Positions 49,669-62,667 of a stretch of 64,000 bases of DNA are shown piece after piece (position 1 is the first letter of the stretch; the number at the start of each line of letters is the position of its first letter). Below the pieces are notes generated by a model. That model saw only the letters and a list, made by a program, of their open reading frames with translations. It searched no databases and had not been told where the DNA came from. The translations under genes were made by a program, and so were the position numbers. Source of the stretch: Epiperipatus broadwayi (taxonomy: Eukaryota > Onychophora > Udeonychophora > Euonychophora > Peripatidae); assembly GCA_028023455.1 (NCBI GenBank), contig JAQFVV010000073.1, positions 434,001 to 498,000 of the forward strand. The letters are read 5' to 3'.

Positions 49669-51866
49669 AATGAGCACAGACGTTCATTACATTGTTTTTT
49701 TTTTATTTATTAAACATGAAAGTAAATTAAAAAGTTTGCATTTAAAAATTTTCTTTAAGAATTAAAAATTGAAATTAAATATCATCTTAAACTCGTATAT
49801 GTTAAATCGCACAGATAATGAAAAATTATTAAAATAAAACTTTATTAAAGAAAAAGTATTTTAAAACTAAATTTTAAAAAGATTTGGAGATAAAATTATA
49901 TCTTTAAATTTATCTTTAAATATATTTTTGATTTGGAAAACAGGTTAATTAATCAGAAATGGAAATGATTGTTAATTAGTTAAATGTAAACCAGCCTTGG
50001 GTATTTAAATGTAAAAACATCAGTCAGATAGGGAAACAATAGAAACTGTTAGCAAAGAAGAAATCCCTATGGAATTGGACCACAGTGAAAGGACCATCGC
50101 ATCGGTGATGTAATGTAAATTCAATCCTACATATTAATATAAAAAGGATAAGTTTGGAAATTATTAGTTAGTGATGGGAAATTGATTATTACGATGTGAC
50201 TATATGTAGTAGTACGGAGTTGGAGGTGAAGGAATTAACAGACGCACTGTCAATTCTTTCAGCTGTTAAAGAAAGGAAAAATGAACTATCGTTTCCTACA
50301 TTGAGGACCAATTAAACTAAAAAAAAACCTCCGAATGAATAAATAAAACAACGGCTAAATGGATACCAATCTTAGGATGGTGTGGGAATTCACGTTCATG
50401 GCAAGCAACGGATAAAGATGAACTGTTTTAAACCGTAAGAACTTTATAAATAATGAACATTAAATTAAAATTTTCTATATTTAAATGATTACAATATGAT
50501 CCTATCTGACCAAACTAAATTCTTTATTAATAGTGTTATTTGATGTATTTTTTTTCTTATTTATGTAAAATCATTTCCATTTATTTATTTTTTATTCTTT
50601 AAGTTTTTATCATGATTTTTTTGTTTTTTGTTAAATTAATTATATAAATGTTAAACTTAAGTCGGGCGTGAATGGCTGTATAGATTTGTAAAGTTATATT
50701 AGGGGAGGGTACTCTTAGGTTATTTGTGTCATTGTTAGATTGGGTCAATGGATTGGATATATTGATGTAGTTAGTAGATGTAGTCGGAGATTCGCTACTG
50801 GCAGAATCGCTTCATACACCGCACTCTCCCGTTTTGCCTATGGAAGGAATTATAAGACGCAGAGTGCAGTTTCTTTCTATGGAGTTTTTTTTTTATTGTT
50901 CTTCTCGTTGGATAGAAGTAATATTCCTATCTAAGGAAAGTCAATATCTTCTCTTAATCTTTTTGGTGCTGCCGTATTCCGTATTACATTGAATACATCG
51001 ATGTATCAGATGAATTGATGCCAGTTTGACTGCGAATTTTAGCCTAAGGTTAAATAGGGATAGAATATTTTATTTTCAAATGCAAATCTATGTGGTCTAT
51101 TCATACTTGACCCTAAATAAAAATGCATTAAATTTAAGTTGTTTATAGATGTTTGCATGGATTGGTTATCGGTTAAGTATGTTTTGGGTTTTCATATTTG
51201 ATCAAAATATATAGACATTCGATAAATAATGATACCTTACGGTGAGTATCTAAAATGTATTTATTCGGATGTCTTTTAAGTTATTAGTGACAATGCAAGT
51301 ATCTTATGGTGAATACTATTGGGTTATGTATAAATTTCCCTCCACAATTGTCAGTAATCAAAATTTTGTATTTTGATCGTTTATGTTTCTTTTGAAATGT
51401 TTTTGACCGTGAAATCTATGTAACCGATCTATATTCAACATTATAAACAAGCTTTCATAAATTTATATGTGTGAACTTAATTAAAATGTAAAATTATAAT
51501 ATAATAGTAATTAAATGTAAATTAAAGTAAAGTTAAAAATAATGTTAAAGGTTAAAATGAAAAACTAATACTAAAATAGTTTTAAATCTTATATATATGT
51601 GCATAAATAAATGTTTGTATGTTAATTACTGGCAGTGGCTTATTTTATTCTTTTTTTATATATATATACTCTTAGATTATCTTGTTAAATCTCTGCTATT
51701 CCACTGAGCTAGTGACATGGGCTAACGACCAGAACCAAAATTAAAAAAAAAAAAAATTTTTTTTGACTGACGTATCTGCCTACTTTATAAATTTTTCTAG
51801 GTTCAAATACCTAGATGGCGCCCTGTAGTGCAGTTTACATTAAGTCGCTTTCTCCGGATTGTTACA
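49666..51866. mobile_element. Probable solo LTR of ~2.2 kb inserted in (TA)n
   Basis: It begins TGTAATGAGC (49666) and ends GGATTGTTACA (51866), with ATAT on both sides inside TA repeats. A TG...CA element flanked by a 4-bp duplication without an interior is what a solo LTR leaves after recombination. The interior contains diverged repeat units. The G+C-richer frame at 50740-50934 is open, but its counterpart in the 55-57 kb copy is not. It is not from the same family as the 3781 LTR. Confidence 0.55.
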
Positions 51867-52169
51867 ATATATATATATATATATGTATGTGTGTATTTTG
51901 GATGATGGCATTTTAGTAGTAATTATATGTTGGATATTTAATATTAAATGTGTTTAGAAACATTCAAACTTTATTTCAATCTTTCAAATACATTCAACTA
52001 TTATATTAACAAACAAGTTAGTATATAGCACAACATTTCAAAATTGTATTTATTATTCTTTCTTTTTCAAGACTTTCTGGTTTATCCAGTGACAATATTA
52101 GGAGAGAAATGAACCTGGACCTTTAGAATTTTAAATATTCATTTTCAGATGTTATTTTAATCAACAGTC
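51867..52169. other. Short TA tract and A/T-rich DNA
   Basis: A TA tract at 51867-51884, then an unremarkable A/T-rich stretch. Confidence 0.4.
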
Positions 52170-52345
52170 CCTTTGGAAGAGTAACCTAGTGGGTTAAAGC
52201 ATCAACTCAAATTAAAAATTTAGGAAACCAAAGTTTCAGATTCAATTTCCATTTCATATTGACAAACATCAAACCAGCAACACTTGAAAAAGAGTGAAGA
52301 ATAATGTAATTCAACACATTGTACTACATACTAATATGTGTGTGA
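52170..52345 (+). mobile_element. tRNA-derived SINE
   Basis: AGTAACCTAGTGGGTTAAAG matches a tRNA D-arm/A-box region, and AGATTCAATTTCC is a B-box-like sequence about 57 bp later. The body (CAGCAACACTTGAAAAAGAG) and tail match 17300-17475. The long A-to-B spacing means some insertion in the tRNA part. Confidence 0.6.
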
Positions 52346-52371
52346 TTACTAAGAATTAAATTAGTTTCCAA

Positions 52372-53070
52372 CCAGTAACCACCTAAACATTCACATTAAA
52401 TATAGCAACCAATATTTCTAACTGCTGTCAAGGCAACCTTCACACCTTTTAATAGCAATAATGGAAATCCATTCTTACTAATGGTCCATTGAATATATAT
52501 GGATAGTTAAAGATTGCAACTTGACTACGGAGTATGAAATATTGTTACAATGAAGTTTAAATAAACCTCTTTAAACATGAAATAAATATGTCACTATAAT
52601 GCAGACTAATAAATAGTCATCTAAAACATTACTTAATGCAATACTTTAAATTGCCCATGTATTATTTAGAAATAATAAGCGAAATAGTGCCTAAAGCTAA
52701 TCTGGGATAATGATGTAATTAGTTTTTGACCAGTAACCACCTAAACATTCACAGTAAATATAGCAACCAATATTTCTAACTATTGTCAAGGCAACCTTCA
52801 CACCTTTTAATAGCAAGAATAGAAATCCATTGTTACTAATGGTCCATTGAATATATATGGACACTTAAAGATTGCAACTTGACTACAGAGTATGAAATAT
52901 TGTTACAATGAAGTTTAAATAAACCTCTTTAAACATGAAATAAACATGTAACTATAATGCAGACTAATAAATAGTCATCTAAAACATTACTTAATGCAAT
53001 ACTTTTAAATTGCCCATGTATTATTTAGAAATAATAAGCAAAATAGTACCTAAAGCTAATCTGGGATAAA
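52372..53070. repeat. Tandem duplication, 358-bp period
   Basis: CCAGTAACCACCTAAACATT begins at 52372 and again at 52730. The two copies differ at about ten positions by eye. The first copy is the sequence downstream of the SINE, and a weak match also follows the SINE at 17300. Confidence 0.85.
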
Positions 53071-53689
53071 GAATTAAATATACCTTAAAAGTATAAATAC
53101 ACTTTGAATTTTTCTAAACATATTTATCATTCAATATTAAATTATAAAAATAATCCAACCTATACTTTCTATACGTATATATTGTGATTTCTTTTAATAC
53201 TTGGATGTGATATATTGACCACTTTTAAACCGAGTTTTCATTTTGGTTAGTTTTAGTTCAAAGTTTTTTCTAGACAACTTTAATAATGTTAATTAAATTT
53301 TTACATAGAACTGATAGATTTATAATTTCTTAAATCTTTTTACTTACCTTTTTTAAATGTGACTATTTTATTATTTCAAAAAATTGTTACACCTTTATTA
53401 TTTGTATATAGTTTGCCAACAGTTTGTCTATTTTTCTTACCTGCTTGTTTTACAATATTAATAATAATTTCATTATTTTTTGAAACTTTTCCATTTTGTA
53501 TAAATTTAATTGCATATCTTATATCTTTATTTAAAATAGTTAACAATTTAAAATATATTGCAATTTTAAGACTATTTTGATTTATGTTTTATTTGTTCAT
53601 AGTTCTTTAATTCTACCAAACATATACAGTTCAAGTTAATGTGAAAAGGTAACAATAACACTAAAATTCATCTTAAAAGAAATGAGCTA
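53071..53689. other. A/T-rich DNA, unassigned
   Basis: The open frame at 53359-53580 is hydrophobic and without a recognised domain; I do not call it. Confidence 0.45.
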
Positions 53690-54140
53690 GCTTTTAGAAG
53701 ACTGCTGCCAGAAACATAGTGCTGAATGGAACTGTGCCATTAAAAATAGATTGGTGAACACCAATATGTAAATAAGACCTAGTATGTAAATTAGATGTTC
53801 CATTTTTTTGATAATGGAGTACAGGAATCTTTTTATTGATAGAATGAGGATCCCTTGCAGTATCCCAAGCCTCTCTATATTTTCTTTTCTTATCATTTCT
53901 CTCTGCTTGTTGTAACATTGGAATGTAAAAGTATATGTACCATAGTCAGATTATGATCAAAAAATTTTGATTTGTATTCATGATATAACTTTTGAGATTT
54001 ATGTAGTCTTCTGTAGAAACACTTTCATATATTTCATGGATATTATCAAAATCACACTTTTCTTTATTTTTGCCATAATATCCTATAAATACAATTATCC
54101 AAACAGCTTCAAACACTTTTTTTTAGCAAAACTCTTTATT

Positions 54141-54177
<37 letters not shown>

Positions 54178-54180
54178 TGT
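53690..54180 (-). mobile_element. PLE relic, family B, degraded GIY-YIG end
   Basis: On the minus strand, in broken frames, it reads a FDHNLT-like string near 53960 and ERNDKKRKYREA at about 53890, resembling the FFDHNVT and ERNNNKRKIKEA of family A. The remainder is not recognisable. It lies next to the hammerhead-bearing repeat at 54181-54530. Confidence 0.4.
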
Positions 54181-54357
54181 AGATATATAAATGGTGACCC
54201 ATATAAAAGGGCACAATATATATATATTATACAACTATGTTTCGATTGACCTGCTGTCTTCTTCAGAGCTATGATATAATGAACAAAACAAACCCAAAAA
54301 CTTAACTATATAATAACACCATAAAAAAACTTTAAACAATAAATAACTAAAAACAAC

Positions 54358-54406
<49 letters not shown>

Positions 54407-54530
54407 ACTGAAATAAATAATCAAACCCAAATAAAACAATTAATATAAATAAAATATACAACATAAATAGAAAATAAATATAAATTATACATGTGTATTC
54501 CTAACTTTATACATATATACATTCAAGGAC
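54181..54530 (-). mobile_element. PLE terminal repeat, family B, minus copy
   Basis: It is the inverted copy of 58500-58790, sharing blocks such as GTTTTATTTGGGTTTGATTA, TTTCAGTTTTTTAA, GTGTTATTATATAGTTA and AACTCTGAAGAAGAC. A TA tract lies at 54360-54401. It carries a hammerhead-like core (54240-54266). Confidence 0.7.
54240..54266 (-). ncRNA. Hammerhead-like core, family B, minus copy
   Basis: On the minus strand: CTGAAGA, a shortened stem II (GAC / GTC) and then CGAAAC. The core boxes are intact (CUGANGA, GAAA); stem II is weaker than in the 58684 copy. Confidence 0.5.
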
Positions 54531-54960
54531 AATTATTAATCTAATATATTATCTATTTTACTTTTAACAATCTATTAATTATTTCCATTCTTCATAAACT
54601 TAAACATTATGATTAGTAACTAAAATTTTTTTAATTTTATATCATATTTATTATTTTCTTGCTCACTCTTTTTTTAAAAAATAATATTTTATATTTATTA
54701 TTATTTCTGATTATTTAAAACCTATAAACATTATAATCTTTAAACTTACCAAGTTTATTTTGATTTTCTAAATTAAAAAAAAAATCATTTTTTTTAATGT
54801 AATGTGATGTGATGTGATGTATTTGGATTCTCCTTAAACGAAGTCAAGAATATCTCAGCAACTATGCCCAGGTAAACCTGTTAGCTACTTTATTTTCCAT
54901 TCTCTTCTGCCACATCCCATTTCCACAACATAATCTTTGTCAACTCTATGGTTTTTAAAT
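54531..54960. other. A/T-rich DNA between element fragments
   Basis: It contains a GTGATGTGATGTGATGT simple repeat near 54803-54821, which fits the 3' tail position of the adjacent minus-strand LINE. Confidence 0.45.
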
Positions 54961-55326
54961 CTAAATCCCCTTATCTTTTTGCAAATCCAGCATAAAAACT
55001 AATAACTCACTTTCTGTATAGTCACTTTGTTCATACCTATTCTCCCATAACTTCATTATCTGTACCCTTTCTACTTTCAAGCATTTACATTCAATCAACA
55101 GATGCCTAATATTTTCTATATCTTCCTTACACAATTTGCACACTAACTCACCCATAGTTTTCCATTTACTCATATATTCTCTTGTTGCTAAAGACCCTGT
55201 TTGAGCCTTAAACAATAAACTACTTTCCTTATTATTATCATAAATTAACTCGCTTCCAATATTCAGTTTACTTCTATATATATTTAAACTCTTCTTACCA
55301 TCCATATTAGTTCTCCATCTTTCCAA
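54961..55326 (-). mobile_element. LINE reverse transcriptase C-terminal fragment
   Basis: A 121-codon minus-strand frame. LLFKAQTGSLATREYMSKW is followed by CKLCKEDIENIRHLLIEC, that is, C-x2-C ... H-x4-C, the C-terminal zinc-finger-like end found in many non-LTR RTs (typically CxLC...ExxxHxLxxC). No RT catalytic motif lies upstream. The ATG is fortuitous; the original protein continued upstream. The simple GTGATGT repeat downstream may be its tail. Confidence 0.65.
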
Positions 55327-55509
55327 CTCCCTATTTTTTATTAATGCTTCTATTCTTTTATATCAAAAAATTATTTTATACCCTAGCTCCCTCTACTACA
55401 TATTATCTAAACTAAATATATATCCCCTACAATTTTTTATTTATATAGTTTTTTTTTTAAGTTTTATTATTATTATATAATTCTCATAAATTTATATTAT
55501 ACTGTTTTA
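55327..55509. other. Short A/T-rich junction
   Basis: A block at 55436-55510 resembles 58100-58180 (TTATTATTATT..ATAATTYTCATAAATT..ACTGTTTTATAT), so it is part of a dispersed element. Confidence 0.45.
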
Positions 55510-57945
55510 TATATATATATTAACAGTCACTGAAAGAGCCTTCAACATATCCACATTACAAGGGCACCATCTTGGCATTTGAACCTAGAAAAATTTATAT
55601 AGTAGGAAGATACGTAAGTTAAGAGTCAAAAAGTTTTATATATATATATATTATTCTGACTGTTTGCCCAATGTCACTAGCTCATAGAGTAGCAGAGATT
55701 TAAACATTTTTATAAGTTTTAATAGATTTAGATTCTCAAAATATATTTTAATATTTAAACAATGAAACAAAAGAAGCCACTGCCAGTAATTAACACATAA
55801 ATAGATTTTATTAAAGCACATTTAAAATTTGAGGAATAAATTTATTTTTAGATTTTAACATTAATTTTTTTAAAATTTAAATTACTATTTTAAATAGACC
55901 ACACAGATGGATATTTAAATTATATTTTACTTTAGCATGTAGAGCATAGATAGTCTACATAGATTTTTTCCACTTAAAAACTTATCAAAACATTCATTCA
56001 ATCTCCAACTAAAAGTTCGTAGCCAATCCAATGTCAGCTTCCAGATATATATTAGCAACCAATGTAATATGAAGATGCTAGCATAAAACCATGCTGACAG
56101 GAATGTGCATCTGACAGCATCATATTATTTGAAGGAAATGATCCATGTCCAGGACAGGAAAGTGCATCTGCCTGACTAAAGAATCATGTATATATTTTTT
56201 TTAAAATGACTAACAAACATTTATTTACGCACATATAAATTTTGAATCATTTTAAATTTTGAGGAATAAATTTAACATTTAGATTTTTATATCAACTTTT
56301 AATTTTACATTTAAATAGATTGCAATGAGTTTAATATTTTATTTAGAAGGTTGAGTATGAATAGACTACATAGATCTGCATTTGAAAAAAAAAATTCTAT
56401 CCCATATTTAACCTTAGGCCAAAAGTTCACAGTCAAACTGGCGTCAATCCATCTGATACATTTATGTATTCAATGTAGCATGAAAATACAACAGCACATA
56501 TATACTATACTGTCAGGGATGGACATCTGAACAGTATAGTTAGAGAAGACATTGACTCTTGACCAATACAGGAATGTTACATCTGTATGGCAAGAACAAT
56601 AAAATAAAAACTCCATAGGAAGGGACCACGGTCATTTTTGCCAACTTACAATCCCATACATAGGCAAAGGGTTGGTGCAGTGTATACAGCGATTCTGCAC
56701 ATAGCGAAACTCATACTACATCTACTAATTACACAAATATATCCAATCCATTGACCTAATTCAACTATGAAATGAATAACCTAAGATTACCCTCCCTTAA
56801 TATAATTTTACAAAACTATATAGCCATTCGCGCCTGACTTAAATTTAACATTTAGATACGTTCGCACAGATGAATTCTATAAAATTTGTTTTATAATGTA
56901 GAGTATAAATTGGCTGCATAGATTCCATGGTTAAAAACATTCCAAAATAAACATAACCGATCAAAATATAAAGTCATCGATAATGTCAATTGCAGAGGGA
57001 ATACAGAAACCCAGTAGCATTCATCATAAGATGCCGCAGTGACATCGATGACCTATATATTGTAATTTAATATGAAAACCACAACATAATAAACTGCTAA
57101 TGAATCCATGCAACATCCATACCCAACTTAAATTTCATCATTTAAAATTTAAACAATAAATATGAATACAAATAAAAATAATAAAATGGAAATGATTTTT
57201 TTTAGCAAGCAAATATGTAAAAATTAAACATTTATAATTAATTTGAAACATAAGTCAGAGAAAAGTTCTTTTTTTAAAAATTTAGATTAACTGATCAAAT
57301 CTTTAAAGTTCTTAATTACTTCAGATTTCAAAATCGTTCCGTTCAATTGCTTACAGTAGAAGAGTCAAGGTTCCTGTTGGCAATTCCCACAAAGACTTTC
57401 ATGGAAGACTGGTATGATATTCTGGAGGTAGCATTAGCTGGTTCCATTCTGGTATCACAGTCTTTTCATTTTTAAAATAAGTGAGAGAGAACAACAAGTG
57501 CGTCTTATCATTCATCTCACCAAAACAAGCTGGAAAATGTCAGGAAAAAACTGTCTTAATTTGAATCATTTTCCTTTTATAATCCTCCTATGGATTTTCA
57601 TGAACAAAAACATCACTGTTCCATTTTTTCGTTATGGTCCGAGAGGCTTGGTGCTTCCATTGGTCAAGCTAAATTCTCTTTATTCTCTTATCTAATTTTC
57701 ATCTGACTTTTTAATTACACATGAGCCCCAAGGATAGCTTGCTTTTCAATTAATAAACAATCATTTCCATTTACAGATTACAGGAATTAATTAATACCTG
57801 TTTTTATTTTTACTTACGTCATTTCTTTATTAAAATATTGTTATATTTAAATCTTGTATATTTTTATAAAAAAGTACGCTCAAATACTTTTTTATTTATA
57901 AAAAAAAATATTTTTAAAGTTTTGCATCTGTGCGAATATATATAT
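55510..57945. mobile_element. Diverged inverted relative of the 49666-51866 LTR-like element
   Basis: Blocks match in reverse order and orientation: 51760-51830 with 55560-55615, 51000-51110 with 56340-56460, 50640-50860 with 56640-56860, 49950-50100 with 57500-57780. The left end is eroded (TTAACAGTCACT against an expected TGTAACAATCC) and the right end lacks the final GAGCATTACA. Three internal units with a GAGTATAxATxGxCTxCATAGAT motif lie near 55944, 56353 and 56902. It is old and non-coding; the frame at 57498-57695 is not shared. Confidence 0.6.
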
Positions 57946-58289
57946 ATGTTTAACAAACATTTTAATTTTAGTGTATAGTTTTTTTAATATATTTATTTTT
58001 ATTTGCAAACTTAAAAGTTTTTATTTCCGATTAATGTAATGGCATATTTATATATGTTACAATATATATATATATTCACTACAACTTTATTCACATATAT
58101 ATTTTTTTATTTTATATACTTTAACTTTTATTATTATTCTTATATAATTTTCATAAATTTTTTTCATACTGTTTTATATGTAATTATTATGCTAAGTTTA
58201 TTTATTTATTATTTTTCTATTATTTAATATTTATAAATATACCCTCATTTATACTCCTATTTAACCTCACCATTTTTTATCAGCCCCAA
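57946..58289. other. A/T-rich DNA
   Basis: Carries a GTTACAATATATATATA junction at 58058 and the dispersed block described at 55436. The short open frame here is low-complexity. Confidence 0.4.
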
Positions 58290-58500
58290 CTCATTCATAA
58301 ACAATTATCTCTTTAATATTTACCTGTATATATCTTATTTAATAACTATAACTATATCAATCTCATCCTAATCCCAGAATGTTTATTAAATTCAGGTTTC
58401 CTCTTTCTTATTAATATGGCTTCTTTTATTTTCCTTTCTTTAATACTTTGTAATTTCATTTTTATTGAACTTTGTGTAAATTTGTGTCCTTTTTTTGTAT
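58290..58500 (-). mobile_element. PLE GIY-YIG C-terminal tail relic
   Basis: On the minus strand it reads GHKFTQSSIKMKLQSIKERK, then IKEAILIRKRKPEFN, matching the IKEAMLIKSxKQ tail that ends family A PLE proteins. The tail is complete; the upstream part is missing. Confidence 0.6.
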
Positions 58501-58790
58501 GTATATATATTGGTGATTTTATTTATATTAATTGTTTTATTTGGGTTTGATTATTTATTTCAGTTTTTTAACATATATATATATATATAATGTTGTTTTT
58601 AGTATTTTATTGTTTAAAATTTTTTTTATGGTGTTATTATATAGTTATGTTTTTCGTTTTGTTTTGTTCATTATATCATAACTCTGAAGAAGACTGCAGA
58701 GCAGTCAAAACGTAGATCTATATATATGTACAAATAAAGAGTTTTGCAAAAAAGTTTTTGAAACCAGTTGATTAATTGTATTTATATTTC
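58500..58790 (+). mobile_element. PLE terminal repeat, family B, plus copy
   Basis: The inverted mate of 54181-54530, with the same order of blocks ending in CTGAAGAAGACTGCAG, then AAATAAAGAGTTTTGC. A TA tract lies at 58573-58590. It holds the hammerhead-like core at 58684-58710 and is next to a minus-strand PLE tail, so the two pieces are head-to-head. Confidence 0.7.
58684..58711 (+). ncRNA. Hammerhead-like core, family B, plus copy
   Basis: CTGAAGA, then GACTG paired exactly with CAGTC around CAGAG, then AAAAC where CGAAAC is expected. The G of the second box is A here, a CpG-type change that should abolish cleavage. The mate at 54240 retains GAAAC. Confidence 0.55.
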
Positions 58791-59832
58791 ATGGATGTTA
58801 TACCTTTTTTAAAAATAATAGTATCGCATCTTCTTTCTAATTTTTTTTTTAAAGTTGAAATGTTCTGTTATAAATTTAATACTTATATTCATTTGTATAT
58901 ATTTTTCTGCTAACTCTTGTATTTTTCACATTGATATAAACTCTTTTGTAGCATTTTATCAAATTTCAGCTGTTTTGTTTATACATTGCTTTACCTTAGT
59001 TGATTTTTAATATCATCCAAATCTGTTAATATTTTAAAATAAATTGCAAATTTTTGATTTAAATTTATTGAAATAATTTAGAAGGCTCGAAATATGAACT
59101 ATCTTAATAGCTTTTGTTTTTCTCAACTAGCATCAACACATATTTTGTTTCTAACGAATCAATTGTCCATTTTCTGTGCTGAATCAATTAAATGTATTTC
59201 AGATTTAAAATAGACATTTTGTATCATTCAAAGTCAAATTCAGTTTGTTCATGTGTTTAACTGTGTGTGTATATATATATATATTGGAAAGATTTTTTTA
59301 AAAAACATTCATTTTCTTTTATAAAATATATAATTTTTATTCAGAAATTTGGTTACAACACATGATAACAGTCAAACATGAACCTATTACATGATAATTA
59401 GGAGGATGAATGTTCAATATTGATATCTTGCTTGACACCAGCTAAAAGGACTAATATGAAGCATATCCACAAGGAACGAGTTTGGAATAGTATCTTGTTG
59501 ATAAGTGACCATGCTTGCATGTCTCATACAGTTCAATTATAGATCTAATCCTTTGTCCATGATTTGTATGATTAAATTGACCCTTCATATTGGAGATTAC
59601 TTCCATAAAAAACATTCTTAATTAAAAAAGTTTGCTATTGATGGAACTTTAATGTTTTTTTTTTCAAGTCAGTGATTGTAGCACCTATACAACTGTCTTT
59701 CTACCTTTTATCACCCAGTGGATGACTTGTGTGATTAAGTTGAAATGTCTGTATATCAATATTTAAATTTTTTAGCCGGATGAACCCGCAAAATATGTGT
59801 TTTATATATGAAACCTGTGAAAATCTTCATGT

Positions 59833-59871
<39 letters not shown>

Positions 59872-62660
59872 ATATATTTTCTACTAAAATATATGGTTAC
59901 AATATATATATATATATATATATATAAGTAGACACATATATGCACTTTTCAATATCCATTCAAATATGCTCTCATTGAGAATCTATACAAATGTTATAAA
60001 AAATCAATAAATAGTTAGTTTCTTGAGACATCACATGGTATTTTAAGTTAAAGCTTTAATTTAGGAATATACATAGTAAAAATAATAAAACATTATGTTA
60101 TTAAAAATACCATATGATATTCAAGTGCTAGAAAAGTCGAATTGAGTTTTGATTCAACATCTTCAGTTCTCAAATCCATCAGATTACCTCTGAATGATGA
60201 TATAAATTTACTATTGATATTTGGTATCTTATTTTATAAATAGGTAGTGATATGATTAATAATAGGTGAGAAAATTTTTAAAAAGAAGAGTAACAATTTT
60301 TAAAAATAATAATAATTGAATGGCTTTGTGGATCAGCAATTTCATAAGAAGTTTGAATACCACATGTGACAAACTAAATGCCATCCGATGATCTTAAGCT
60401 ACAGGTCTACCATTCAACCATTATATCAAAACATACAATCATACATTATATTTACAAAATTGAACACAAACTCAATTTATTAAATTTATTAATTAAAGGA
60501 GAAGTTACTGTAAACACCCAACAAGCTATATATAAACTATTACAAATTCACCAATAAATGAAAAAGTATAGCATTGATCTGTACTTCAACTTAGAACATA
60601 TATAAGAATTTTATTTTATTGATGAGTTACAATGCAGGAATGAATTCTATATTGTAACAGAACCCCCTCCCCACAACTTAATTTAAACCCTGTAAATCAA
60701 TTAGCAGATGCAGCAAGACAAAAGAACTATTTCCACTAATTATTACTGTTAAAATAATGATTAAACTGACAAATATTGGTTGTAATTCCTAATCACCTTA
60801 TTTGGGTAACCATCTTCCCCAGGATCAGCCAAACCTAGCCAAAGCAAAGCATTTTATAAAGGCTAAAAGCTTTAAGTGTCACATTCATAAAGACATTCCA
60901 TACAAAACCCTTGTAGGAAGATATATTCAACATTCCCTTACAGGTTATCCCAAATACTAACTCTATTACTCTAATTCTCAAGGTAAATAATCTATTTTGC
61001 AATAAATACACTATACCATTTATATAAACTATGGAGTGAGATGAGCGAAACATTAAACACCGTTTCTTTATTAAAGACAACAAACAACTTATGTTATTAA
61101 TATTAATTAGAGATAAACAAAAAATAATTATAATGAAGGTAATACAAAAGAAAAAAGTATAATTCATAATATATTACTTAGCAATAAGAGAATACCCCCT
61201 CCCTTATATTAGATACTTATGATATGAATTCACAAAGAAAATTGTGGGCATATAAATATGCAGACATATTTCAAATAACAAACACACACATACACACACA
61301 CATTCTCATGCTGATCAGTGATATTACACCAAAAACAAAATATATATCATCAAGATAGCTTATATTTCAATATTAACAAATAAAAAAAAATTATATACAA
61401 CTTTATGTAATTCTATATGTATACATACTTTTGTATATGGACAGCTTAATTTTGATAAGATATTAATGTCTTAATGGCATATTTAAAAAAAGAAACATAA
61501 AAATTAACAATAATAAACTTAAATGTTTTTTGTGACTTATACCAAATGGAGGAGGGGGGTTATACAACTTTCATTATGCTCTCTCTAAATATTTCAGACT
61601 CACCTGCAATAATTATTCATAGGTGATCTTACATGATGTTGACTTCTGTGATGGTCATTTATCATCGTTCATAGCTAAAGCAAAGCTTCCCTTGCATGCT
61701 CCTACTTACAAAGCTCTAATCAAAGGTGTGACAACAATCAGGAGAAACAGGTGATTTTGATTCTGCTACTTTTCTTGCTAGGTAGAGTTTCTGTACAATA
61801 TTACAGCTCCCATGACGATTATTTGAAAATTAGAACTGGTGCACTTGGTAAATATTTATTCCATTTTGTTTAGTTTACTTGACACTTCTTAGTGCATTAA
61901 TATTTGTTTTTGGTTCACTTTTTTTTTCCTCTGACTTCTGATTTTGAACTGCTCACTGACTCTTATGGCTGACTCTGATGGCTTACTCTCACTGCTGACT
62001 CTCCTCTGGTTGCTTTTTTTCCAACTCTACTAATTTTTTACATCATACCCACACAAAAGAACAGAATGTTGTAATCTTTAATTTTTAATTTCAATTAATT
62101 TATTTTTTTAATCAGCTTGACAGCTGAATCTTTGCACTTTTACAAAAAAAAAAATCAAGAATTTTATTAAAACTTTATGAATTAAATTTTGATACAATGA
62201 CTTGGTACATTAAAAAATGATTAAAAAGGATACCAAAGAGGTAAATTCTTATCAAGAATTTTTATCATAATGTATTTAATTATTTAATAATATATTAAAG
62301 ATCATTAAATTTTTTTCTAGATTTGTACCAAAGACAATTAATGAAATCTTTTTAGTATATATATTTTACTTTCTTTATCTACCAATTTAATGAAACAAAC
62401 TAACATGCATTTTAATTAGGTTTTCTTCCTTTAAAAACACATTGAAAAAATTATTAACAAAAATTAGCATTATAAATATAAAAAAGATAGTTTCAATTTG
62501 CAAATATTTTATTATCTATTTGACAATATAATATATGTGTCCCTATTGGTATTTAAATTATGTTTATACTTTTACATTTTATTAGTCAACAAATACTTGA
62601 ATATAGTGCTAGCTGACCAAACCTTGTAATGAAAATTTGATCATCATCGCCATCACAATA
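58791..62660. other. A/T-rich DNA with small TA tracts, no gene seen
   Basis: TA tracts at 59836-59869 and 59901-59926. The 110-codon minus-strand frame at 60835-61167 is hydrophobic and unrecognised. A run of similar ACTCTxAxTGGCTGACTC-like strings lies at 61940-62010. The region near 61600-61760 is slightly richer in G+C, but I cannot support an exon. Confidence 0.45.
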
Positions 62661-62667
62661 TATTAAC

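Noticed and set aside
50740-50934. 64-codon frame in a G+C-richer segment
   Set aside because: It lies inside the LTR-like block, and its inverted relative at 56.6-56.9 kb does not keep the frame.
57498-57695. 65-codon plus-strand frame
   Set aside because: It falls inside the diverged LTR-like relative and is not conserved in the other copy.
60835-61167. 110-codon minus-strand frame
   Set aside because: Hydrophobic and A/T-driven, with no recognised domain and no supporting context.
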